Assembly: GCA_965555375.1 (NCBI GenBank) | Contig: CBEWDL010000060.1 | Span: 1-18,402, forward strand | Origin: CBDVBL01 sp965555375 | GTDB taxonomy: Bacteria; Zixibacteria; MSB-5A5; UBA10806 | Reading direction: 5' to 3' | DNA: 18,402 nucleotides | In this document: one piece after another, positions 12,137 through 18,402 of the stretch | How positions within the stretch are numbered: the stretch's first letter is position 1 | Layout: every line of letters starts with the position of its first letter | Program-made: the position numbers and the translations under genes | The notes under the pieces: generated by a model | The model's input: the letters and a program-made list of their open reading frames with translations, nothing else | Told to the model about the DNA's origin: nothing | Database searches by the model: none

Positions 12137-13315
12137 ATGAAAAAAACATTAATTCTTTTGGCGATTTTAATTGGAGGGCTTTTGGCCTGTTCGGAAGCTA
12201 ACCGCGACCCGATCAGATTGCATCATGACGCGCTGGTCGCCGACCTGCACAGCGATACCGCGCTCCGTATGGTGGAGGAGGGTTTCGATTTTTCGACGCG
12301 CGATACCACCGGCCACATGGATATCCCTCGCCTTTTAGAGGGTGGAGTCGATCTGCAGGTTTTCGCCTGCTACCTCGATACCGAAACGCCGCTTGAAAAA
12401 TGCCGTTCGACTGTCGATGAACTGATCGATTCGCTGGAAGCACAAATCTCGCGTAACCCCGATAAGATCGCTATCTGTAGAACATCCGGGGAAGCAAAGG
12501 ATATTATAAAGAGCGGCCGCATCGCGGCATTTCTGGCCATCGAGAACGGCGTCGCCATCGCCAACGATCTCGACAATTTAAAGCATTTTTACGACCGTGG
12601 CATCCGCTATATGACCTTGACTCACATCCTTTCCAATGACTGGTGTATATCGTCCTCAGATACGACAACGCCGGCGTTCCATGCCCTGACCGATTTCGGC
12701 CGAAATGTCGTGCGCAAGATGAACGAGCTGGGGATGATAGTCGATATCTCCCATGCCGCACCGTCGGTTGTGGAGGAGGTCCTCAAGATCACAAAGGACC
12801 CGATCATAGCTTCTCATTCCTGTGTCCATAAAATATGCGCTCACGATAGAAACTTAACCGACGATCAGATAAAAGCAATCGCTGCCAACGACGGGATGAT
12901 CGGGATCAATTTCTACAACGGCTATCTTTCGCAGGAGTTCAATGATATCGATGCCGCCTTTTCGAAGGAGCACCAGGACGAGTTAGATTCCATCGATGCT
13001 CTTTACCCGAAACGCGAAGACAGGCGGAAGACGCCTTTGTACAGGGAGTTGAGCAAAAGACTCAACGACGTCAAAATCGACGTCGGTACCGTAGTTGATC
13101 ACATAGACCATATAGTCAGGCTCGTCGGCCCGGACCACGTGGGATTGGGATCGGATTTCGACGGCGTCCACCGGATGCCGAACGGATTGGAGGATTGTTC
13201 GAAATTACCGAATATCACGGCCGAGCTAATCAGACGAGGATATTCGGATGATGACATTAAAAAGATCCTGGGCGGTAACTTCATGAGAATTTTCAGCCAG
13301 GTATGCGATAATTAA
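12137..13315 (+). CDS. Membrane dipeptidase (peptidase family M19) lipoprotein
   Basis: A 392-residue zinc dipeptidase of the renal dipeptidase family, which hydrolyses dipeptides, including some with a D-residue at the C-terminal side. A lipoprotein signal with LLAC lipobox (C18) would anchor it to the envelope. Zinc ligands are visible in order: H37-S-D39, E135 in FLAIENG, H205 in DISHAAP and H226 in ASHSCVH, with D339 in GLGSDFDG. The CAHDRNLTDDQIKAI segment corresponds to the substrate-binding 'RN(L/I)TD' motif. An extra charged segment of about 50 residues (265-315) is a family variant seen in exported members. It could recycle peptidoglycan or dietary peptides; the natural substrate is not determined. 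It is followed after 15 bases by the flavoprotein gene. Confidence 0.93.
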   Translation: MKKTLILLAILIGGLLACSEANRDPIRLHHDALVADLHSDTALRMVEEGFDFSTRDTTGHMDIPRLLEGGVDLQVFACYLDTETPLEKCRSTVDELIDSLEAQISRNPDKIAICRTSGEAKDIIKSGRIAAFLAIENGVAIANDLDNLKHFYDRGIRYMTLTHILSNDWCISSSDTTTPAFHALTDFGRNVVRKMNELGMIVDISHAAPSVVEEVLKITKDPIIASHSCVHKICAHDRNLTDDQIKAIAANDGMIGINFYNGYLSQEFNDIDAAFSKEHQDELDSIDALYPKREDRRKTPLYRELSKRLNDVKIDVGTVVDHIDHIVRLVGPDHVGLGSDFDGVHRMPNGLEDCSKLPNITAELIRRGYSDDDIKKILGGNFMRIFSQVCDN

Positions 13316-13330
13316 GCTGTCGGAATTAAT

Positions 13331-14047
13331 ATGAGCGGTAAGAAAATCGAAATAACTGTCTACCGTATTATCGATATTGTTTACCTAACGCACGATACCA
13401 ACCAGTTTCGATTTAAGATCCCGTCGGCATTGAATTTCGAATATCTCCCGGGGGATCATGTAAAGATTTATCCGAACAAGAATAACGCTCTGGAGTTCCG
13501 ACCATATACACCTACTTCCGTGCCGGATACCAAGGATTATTTCGAACTGATAATAAAGCGGTATCCTGACGGACTGGTCTCCGGCTTCATGCATGACAGG
13601 GAATTCGGTGATGATGTCTGGATGAGCGGCCCGCACGAGGGAGGGCATTTCAAAGAAGGCATGGCCAAAAAAGTGGGCATGGTTGCCGGCGGAACCGGTA
13701 TCACCCCCATGATATCGATGATAAGAACAATCCTGGAACACGGCATTGATGTGGACATCTCATTGATATTCGCCAACAAGACTGTCGATGATATCATCCT
13801 CAAAGACGAATTCGACAATTACGCCAGCCAGCATGAAAATTTCAGGCGATATTATGTTGTCGATAAGGCTCCCGACGGCTGGGAGATGGGCACTGGCAGG
13901 ATCGATTCAGGCTTGATGAAAGACAGACTCCCGGCACCGTCGGATGACACGGTGATATTTGTCTGCGGCCCGCCCGTGATGCAGCTGGATCTGCAGAAGA
14001 AACTGATAGAACTCGGCCATGCAAAGGACAAGGTAATATTCCCTTAG
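13331..14047 (+). CDS. FAD/NAD(P)-binding oxidoreductase, ferredoxin-reductase type
   Basis: A 238-residue flavoprotein of the ferredoxin-NADP reductase/cytochrome b5 reductase superfamily. The FAD domain has RPYTP (57-61) and the following IIKRYPDGLVSGFMH; the nucleotide domain has AGGTGITPM (119-127) and ends with CGPPVM (212-217). It lacks any 2Fe-2S or other electron-carrier domain, so it must pass electrons from NAD(P)H to a separate partner, such as a cytochrome or ferredoxin, that is not encoded here. No clear ribosome-binding site precedes the ATG, and the dipeptidase stop is only 15 bases upstream, suggesting coupling. The link to the dipeptidase may simply be shared transcription. 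Confidence 0.9.
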   Translation: MSGKKIEITVYRIIDIVYLTHDTNQFRFKIPSALNFEYLPGDHVKIYPNKNNALEFRPYTPTSVPDTKDYFELIIKRYPDGLVSGFMHDREFGDDVWMSGPHEGGHFKEGMAKKVGMVAGGTGITPMISMIRTILEHGIDVDISLIFANKTVDDIILKDEFDNYASQHENFRRYYVVDKAPDGWEMGTGRIDSGLMKDRLPAPSDDTVIFVCGPPVMQLDLQKKLIELGHAKDKVIFP

Positions 14048-14108
14048 TTTGAATCTGAGATGAAATCCGCGGGACTTCTGCCCCGATTTGCCCCGGAGTC
14101 AAAGCGTG

Positions 14109-14720
14109 CTACGTCTTTTTAATTCCCTCTATAAAAGTATCTATAAAAGCTTTCGAGGTTCTCTTCACGTCAAAATTCTGCCGATCGGACATCCATTGTA
14201 AATAGAATCCATCGCCTGCGGCTATAATCGCCGACGCCGTTGACTCGATATCAATATCGCGGAAAAGCCCATTTTCGATCCCCTGCTTCAGGGCTCTGCT
14301 GAACTGTTCACGGTATTGATGATATATCCATCCCGGATCAAACTCAAGATCGCCATCGCTCTCCTTCTGCCTCAAGCCATGCCCCCAGAGATCCGGCAGG
14401 ATCTCGACATAATCCTCTATCTGTAATGATCCAACATCCAGATACGCAAGGAAACCGGCTTTGATTTTCTGTTCGGGATCTTCCGTCTCCGACATCCGTC
14501 GCCGCACCAGCTTGTTCATCAAGACGAGCAGATAGTTGAAGGACAAATGTAAGAGCTCCTCCCGATTCTTGAAATACTCATAAATCGTCCCTTTAGCTAT
14601 GCCGGCTGCCTTTGCCACATCCTCCATCTTGGTATCTGCTATTCCCCTTCTGGCGAACAACCTCATGGCTGCCTGTAAGATCCGATCCTTTTTCTTCTCG
14701 CGATCAATTTGCCTGGCCAT
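14109..14720 (-). CDS. TetR family transcriptional regulator
   Basis: A 203-residue repressor-type protein. The N-terminal three-helix DNA-binding domain is typical: DRILQAAMRLFARRGIADTKMEDVAKAAGIAKGTIYEYFKNREELL (about 12-57), with helix-turn-helix at about 34-52. The C-terminal ligand-binding part (60-203) is variable and its ligand unknown. ATG at 14720 is preferred over TTG at 14726 because AGGGG then lies seven bases upstream. It is convergent with the flavoprotein gene and has its own promoter and an imperfect palindrome in its leader, which suggests self-repression. The regulated genes cannot be named from the window. Confidence 0.93.
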   Translation of the reverse strand: MARQIDREKKKDRILQAAMRLFARRGIADTKMEDVAKAAGIAKGTIYEYFKNREELLHLSFNYLLVLMNKLVRRRMSETEDPEQKIKAGFLAYLDVGSLQIEDYVEILPDLWGHGLRQKESDGDLEFDPGWIYHQYREQFSRALKQGIENGLFRDIDIESTASAIIAAGDGFYLQWMSDRQNFDVKRTSKAFIDTFIEGIKKT

Positions 14721-14747
14721 ATTCAATCCCCTTTCCAGGTAACCGCC

Positions 14748-14759
14748 GACCAGCCGGTC
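14748..14759. promoter_or_regulatory. Candidate operator of the TetR regulator
   Basis: GACC (14748-14751) and GGTC (14756-14759) around AGCC form a short imperfect dyad, 28 bases upstream of the tetR ATG and just downstream of the predicted transcription start. It is too short to be strong evidence. Confidence 0.3.
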
Positions 14760-14770
14760 AGATTAGAAGA

Positions 14771-14799
14771 AGCGTATCAAATCCAGAGGAAATGGTCAA
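14771..14799 (-). promoter_or_regulatory. Candidate promoter of the TetR gene
   Basis: TTGACC (14799-14794) and TACGCT (14776-14771) on the minus strand with 17-bp spacing. The -35 is good and the -10 poor. Start expected near 14764. Confidence 0.4.
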
Positions 14800-14941
14800 G
14801 TATTAACCTTCGATGAAAATGCAAGCTAATCGTCGCCTTAATCGTCGATCGGCCTCACAATGCGAGCAATATAATAATTTTCCATCGCTCAAGTATGGCA
14901 GAAGATGAATTGAATAGGGGATAATCGAATATGGTGACGAT

Positions 14942-14972
14942 GACGCCCGCTCATCCCGCGTTGGCGGGCGTC
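14942..14972. repeat. GC-rich hairpin overlapping the end of the COG3014-like gene
   Basis: GACGCCCGC (14942-14950) pairs perfectly with GCGGGCGTC (14964-14972) around a 13-nt loop; an alternative inner pairing CCCGC/GCGGG also exists. Its last base is the last base of the minus-strand TAG stop codon. There is no U-tract on the minus strand, so termination by it would not be of the classical intrinsic type. Confidence 0.7.
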
Positions 14973-16372
14973 TATTTAAGGCAGACGGCCTCCACCAGGT
15001 TGAGCCCGTATTTGCTGATATGATACTGCGGGATTAATATATATTCTATTTCTGCACCATCCCGATCGAGAATCCTGACGGTTATATCATACGTCCCGGG
15101 CTCGATCTCAAAATCACCCACGAATATCTTTCCCGGCAGATATCGGCCGCAGCGCAAATCGGCGTTTTCCGAGATATCGGTAGCCACATCTACCGCCGCT
15201 TTTTTCAGCCAGCCCTCCAGCCCACCCGTATCCGCCTTGACCTTCAGTTTGTGCGCCGCCAGCCCCTTGGCCACCGCCCGGGCGACCGAACGCAGATAGA
15301 TCAATGAGCTTTTAGCCTTGAACGTCTCCCCCGCCACTCCGGATACATCCTCAATAAGCTCAAGCTGGCCAATAGTCATACCATCGATTGCAACTTCAAT
15401 CCTGCTTACTATCGAGGATCGCGGCACCAGCTTCGGTATCGCGAACTTGAAATAGTAGTCGGCGCTAACGGGAATGGGGAGATGCCCGTATTCAACATCC
15501 TTCCTCTCCGAATCGGTGTAGAGCACCTGCACTAAATCCAGATCCTTATCGGTCCTGATCCGCAGATTTAGAGCCTCCTTGACCGGCGCCAGCCCGGTTA
15601 GCCCTACGACGCTCAGCAGCGCCCTATCATCGGATCTGATTTTAATGTCCGGCGGATCGAAATCATAGATGTGCGGCTGGGTTTCAAAGGCACTTAAAAG
15701 CCATTCGAAGTCAATCCTGGCATCATCCATCTTGCCCTCGGCCGCATAGATCCTCATGCTGAGATAACGGGCGAAGGCATCATTATTGAACCTGATCTTG
15801 CCGGCTTCATAATCGATTTCAACCTCTTCTTCATCATCCCCGATCGCGGTATTGAACTCGTCGGCCGCCAGGGCATATTTCTGTTCTAAAAGCTCGAGTT
15901 TCTCGTTCGCCCTCCTGATTTCAACGAAAGCTTCGTCAAACTCGTCGAGAGAAATATAATTCAGGGCTTTTATGAGATTGGAATACAGGATTTCGTGATC
16001 CTCTCCGGCATATTCCAGGATATTGTCGTTGAGAGCCAGAGAAGCCGCCGCCCGGGAGATGCTCTTTGTAAACAGCTCATCGGCGGCATCCTCGGCCGAG
16101 GAAAGCTTCACGTTGCTGGTGTCAAAATATCCGGCATAATGATTGATCATGCCGGAATCGAGATAATACAGAAGGCGGTCTTTTTCGCCGTATCTGTTTT
16201 TCGCTCTGGCCGCATTGATCTTATCCACGGCCGCATCATAATTGCCCGATCGAAGTTCCTCCGCTATCGGCTCGTGGAACTTCGTCCTGGTAGCTACAGC
16301 GCCGCAGCTGTAGATAACCGCCAGAGGCAGTAATACCCGGAGGGCATTACCGGCGGATTTATGGCTTACCAT
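14972..16372 (-). CDS. COG3014-like TPR lipoprotein
   Basis: A 466-residue exported protein; C23 after a hydrophobic stretch is the probable lipidation site (weak lipobox, IYSC). The N-terminal half is helical with TPR-like units: IAEELRSGNYDAAVDKINAA (about 36-55), DEILYSNLIKALNYISLDEFDEAFVEIRRAN (about 122-153) and FARYLSMRIYAAEGKMDDARIDFEWLL (about 191-217). An acidic loop (DDEEEVEID) lies near 175. The C-terminal half is beta-rich and ends with a segment resembling an Ig-like envelope domain (GDFEIEPGTYDITVRILDRDG). The architecture agrees with COG3014 lipoproteins, which often neighbour LpoB. The ATG overlaps the end of the LpoB-like gene by seven bases, so translation is coupled. Function unknown; a joint role in cell-wall synthesis is inferred from context. 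Confidence 0.8.
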   Translation of the reverse strand: MVSHKSAGNALRVLLPLAVIYSCGAVATRTKFHEPIAEELRSGNYDAAVDKINAARAKNRYGEKDRLLYYLDSGMINHYAGYFDTSNVKLSSAEDAADELFTKSISRAAASLALNDNILEYAGEDHEILYSNLIKALNYISLDEFDEAFVEIRRANEKLELLEQKYALAADEFNTAIGDDEEEVEIDYEAGKIRFNNDAFARYLSMRIYAAEGKMDDARIDFEWLLSAFETQPHIYDFDPPDIKIRSDDRALLSVVGLTGLAPVKEALNLRIRTDKDLDLVQVLYTDSERKDVEYGHLPIPVSADYYFKFAIPKLVPRSSIVSRIEVAIDGMTIGQLELIEDVSGVAGETFKAKSSLIYLRSVARAVAKGLAAHKLKVKADTGGLEGWLKKAAVDVATDISENADLRCGRYLPGKIFVGDFEIEPGTYDITVRILDRDGAEIEYILIPQYHISKYGLNLVEAVCLK

Positions 16373-16962
16373 TTAGTGCTTTTCTTGGAGATCTCTTTCT
16401 TTATCTTTTTGGTACCGATCCAGACCTTCTCATTAGATTCGACATTGATCATCTCAAGATCGGTCTGGTAGTATACCACTCTTGTACCCTTGATCTGGTC
16501 GACGATGGTCTTTATTGAGCCTTGAACCAGAAAGTCTGATCCGGTCTCCTCTGCCATCCTCTTGACCGTCTCGTCCGAGGCGTATTCTTGCTGTTCGCCT
16601 CTCTCCTGCCGCATCTCCTGTCTCTGATCACGGCTGGCCACAAACCTCACCTGGCCGGAATTGATAAGCTCCCGCTCCATATCGGTAGTGAACGTCTCGG
16701 TGCTGATATGCTCGTTGGAAAGATTGCGGACCGTGCCAATAGTTACCACAGGTTTTTCACCGGCTACCGCTACGAAATCCATAATCCAGGGTCTCGAAAG
16801 GCAATCTAAGATCATCTCCTCGGCAACGAGCCGGGAATCCGTGTCGTTCCATTTGCCGCTGAGATCCACTACCGTGTCGCTTTCCAGGCGAGTTACCTTC
16901 CGCGATGAACCGCAGCTTATCAGAACTGACGCACCCAGCAGAATGATTAATGCCTTCTTCAC
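16366..16962 (-). CDS. LpoB-like lipoprotein (penicillin-binding-protein activator family)
   Basis: A 198-residue lipoprotein with lipobox LISC (C17). It matches the LpoB family in the segments DLSGKWNDTDSRLVAEEMI, VTIGTVRNLSNEHISTETFTTDMERELINSGQVRFVAS and TGSDFLVQGSIKTIVDQIKGTRVVYYQTDLEMINVESNEKVWIG. In E. coli LpoB reaches through the peptidoglycan to activate PBP1B; relatives in other phyla are less studied and their partners may differ. The start is GTG at 16962, with AGGAGG about five bases upstream. The stop codon overlaps the start of the COG3014-like gene (ATGGTAA). First gene of the pair, transcribed away from pruA. Confidence 0.9.
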   Translation of the reverse strand: MKKALIILLGASVLISCGSSRKVTRLESDTVVDLSGKWNDTDSRLVAEEMILDCLSRPWIMDFVAVAGEKPVVTIGTVRNLSNEHISTETFTTDMERELINSGQVRFVASRDQRQEMRQERGEQQEYASDETVKRMAEETGSDFLVQGSIKTIVDQIKGTRVVYYQTDLEMINVESNEKVWIGTKKIKKEISKKSTKW

Positions 16963-17245
16963 ATCTCCTCCTTGTTTATCCAGATATACTTTTCGCCTTT
17001 ATGATACTTCATCGGCGGCGATTTGGTTTCCTTAATTCAGCTGACACTTCTTTAAGGTTACGATTCGTTCGACATTTCGATATTTACAGTCATTCGTTCC
17101 AAATGTCAATCATTGAAAGATCTTGCTCGATATAGCATGCCAATAATCGCTTGACTATATTATCCGTATCGATTTCTATGTAGAATCGTGTGCATAGGCG
17201 CACAGGGTCGAAGATATGGATTTTTGATGATGTCTGGAGGATAAA
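16963..17245. other. Divergent intergenic region between the lpoB-like gene and pruA
   Basis: No gene is supported on either strand. The region should hold both promoters. A TTGACT at 17151-17156 has no -10 at a normal distance (TATGTA is 20 bp away and TAGAAT 24 bp). An inverted repeat GACATTT (17071-17077) / AAATGTC (17101-17107) and two copies of ATTCGTTC (17063-17070 and 17092-17099) could be regulator sites but are short. Confidence 0.4.
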
Positions 17246-18402
17246 ATGGGTAATTTCAGGGTACCGGTGCCAAAAAACGAACCTGTCTATTCGTACGTCC
17301 CCGGTTCCCCGGAGCGAGCGAAATTGACCAAAGAGCTGAACCGGCTTAAGAATACACAAATCGATGCCCCGATGGTTATCGGCGGCCAGGAAGTCAAGAC
17401 TTCGAATGAAGTCGCCATGACCACCCCGCATGATCGCAAGCATATTCTGGGTCATTATTTCAAGGGTGGCAAAAGTGAGGTTGAGGCGGCTGTCGATGCC
17501 GCGTTGAAGGCCAAACCGGACTGGGAGGCGATGCCCTGGGAGCATCGGGCATCCATATTCCTGAAAGCCGCCGACCTCCTGGCGGGTCCCTATCGTTACG
17601 AGATGAACGCCGCCGCCATGCTGGCGCACGATAAGAACGTTTTCCAGGCAGAGATAGACGGTGTTTGCGAACTGGTGGATTTCTTCCGTTACAACGTCTA
17701 TTACGCCGAGCAGATTTTCGATATGCAGCCCGGTAACCCCGCCTGCGGCGGGGCGATGTGGAACCGGATGGAATATCGTCCCCTGGAAGGGTTTGTTTTG
17801 GCCGTAACTCCTTTCAATTTCGTCTCCATCGCCGGGAACCTGCCGACCGCACCCGCTATCATGGGCAACACCGTAATCTGGAAACCGGCGTCGAGCGTGG
17901 TTTATACTGCTCACCTGATCATGCAGATTCTGCATGAGGCCGGTCTGCCCGATGGCGTGATCAATATGATAACCGCACGCGGCAGCGACATCGGCGAGCT
18001 GATATTAAAAAGTCCCAATCTGGCCGGGATTCATTTCACCGGCAGCACGGCGACTTTCCATACCATGTGGCGAGTCGTCGGCGAGAATATCAAAAACTAC
18101 AAATCATATCCTCGGATAGTTGGCGAGACCGGCGGGAAAGATTTCATTGTCGTGCACAATTCCGCCGATCTGCATTCAACCGCCGCTGCCATCTCCAGGG
18201 GCGCCTACGAATACCAGGGGCAGAAATGTTCGGCGGCCTCCAGGGCCTACATACCGAAATCGATCTGGCCGAAACTAAAAGAGATTCTGATCGCTCATGC
18301 CAAGGAGATGAAGATGGGCGATCCGGATGATCTCTCCTGCTTTGTCAATGCAGTCATCGATAAGGACGCCTTCGAGTCCATCAAATTATACATAGATTAT
18401 GC
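17246..18402 (+). CDS. pruA: L-glutamate gamma-semialdehyde dehydrogenase, 3'-truncated by the window edge
   Basis: 385 residues are visible of a family of about 540. The enzyme oxidises glutamate gamma-semialdehyde (from proline or arginine breakdown) to glutamate with NAD. The N-terminus (VPVPKNEPVYSYVPGSPERAKL) and IDAPMVIGGQEVKT are typical of the ALDH4/P5C dehydrogenase branch rather than of PutA fusions. TPFNFVSIAGNL and the IHFTGSTATF NAD-binding turn are present. The catalytic pair is E294 in GETGGKD and C328 in GQKCSA, 34 residues apart as in other aldehyde dehydrogenases. GGAGG at 17236-17240 is five bases before the ATG. The frame is open to the end of the window. Confidence 0.95.
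   Translation, partial: MGNFRVPVPKNEPVYSYVPGSPERAKLTKELNRLKNTQIDAPMVIGGQEVKTSNEVAMTTPHDRKHILGHYFKGGKSEVEAAVDAALKAKPDWEAMPWEHRASIFLKAADLLAGPYRYEMNAAAMLAHDKNVFQAEIDGVCELVDFFRYNVYYAEQIFDMQPGNPACGGAMWNRMEYRPLEGFVLAVTPFNFVSIAGNLPTAPAIMGNTVIWKPASSVVYTAHLIMQILHEAGLPDGVINMITARGSDIGELILKSPNLAGIHFTGSTATFHTMWRVVGENIKNYKSYPRIVGETGGKDFIVVHNSADLHSTAAAISRGAYEYQGQKCSAASRAYIPKSIWPKLKEILIAHAKEMKMGDPDDLSCFVNAVIDKDAFESIKLYIDY
17737..17753. repeat. GC-rich mini-palindrome inside pruA
   Basis: CCCCGCC-TGC-GGCGGGG, a 7-bp stem with a 3-nt loop, in frame within pruA (codes for Asn-Pro-Ala-Cys-Gly-Gly). The same arms with loop TAT occur in the SRP RNA gene at 8122-8138. Confidence 0.7.

Noticed and set aside
17151..17186. 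TTGACT with TAGAAT upstream of pruA as a promoter
   Set aside because: The spacing is 24 bp (20 bp to TATGTA), outside the usual range.
17090..17935. Minus-strand open frame of 281 codons opposite the start of pruA
   Set aside because: The plus strand encodes an unmistakable aldehyde dehydrogenase through this stretch; the reverse frame has no family features, no ribosome-binding site and is a coding shadow.

Overview
The window reads as an ordinary chromosome segment of a diderm (Gram-negative-type) bacterium with moderate GC. Several proteins have lipoprotein or Sec signal sequences, and there is an LpoB-family lipoprotein, a Spy/CpxP-like periplasmic protein and a probable outer-membrane protein. 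The mix of a DUF3276 (PUR-alpha-like) protein, a large SRP RNA with an Alu domain, a decaprenyl-phosphate phosphoribosyltransferase-type UbiA protein and short dispersed GC-rich palindromes suggests an uncultured lineage near the FCB group (Zixibacteria-like). That placement is inference; no marker gene here settles it.

Layout. 1-1180: the 3' end of a DUF3108 gene with a terminator, then a GNAT acetyltransferase. 1250-1950: an AT-rich membrane protein followed by a 36-residue lysine-rich protein. 2080-4481: a three-gene operon (UbiA-type prenyl-phosphate phosphoribosyltransferase, cysteine-free DUF362 protein, SMR/EamA-like four-helix transporter), which could make, modify and flip a polyprenyl-phosphate-linked pentose. 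4568-4703: an unclassified structured small RNA on the minus strand, with a near-consensus sigma70 promoter and a U8 terminator; its promoter overlaps that of the Spy-like gene at 4731. 5298-8334 (minus): tRNA-Ala(CGC), large SRP RNA, dnaX, ybaB and recR, a conserved housekeeping cluster. 8389-9430: a repeat-like spacer, a probable outer-membrane or lipoprotein gene (minus) and a DUF3276 gene. 9739-11583: an AT-richer restriction-modification pair, a permuted SPPY methyltransferase with an MvaI/BcnI-like endonuclease, probably acquired. 11668-14047: a small holin-like membrane protein, an M19 dipeptidase lipoprotein and a ferredoxin-reductase-type flavoprotein. 14109-14972: a TetR regulator and a hairpin. 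14972-16962 (minus): an LpoB-like and COG3014-like lipoprotein pair with overlapping genes. 17246-end: the 5' part of pruA (glutamate semialdehyde dehydrogenase).

The points most worth follow-up are the small RNA at 4568-4668, the hairpin that appears to be inserted at the helix-6 position of the SRP RNA, the prenyl-phosphate operon, and three promoters placed so close to ATG codons that the transcripts should be leaderless. No CRISPR array, integrase or transposase gene was seen.
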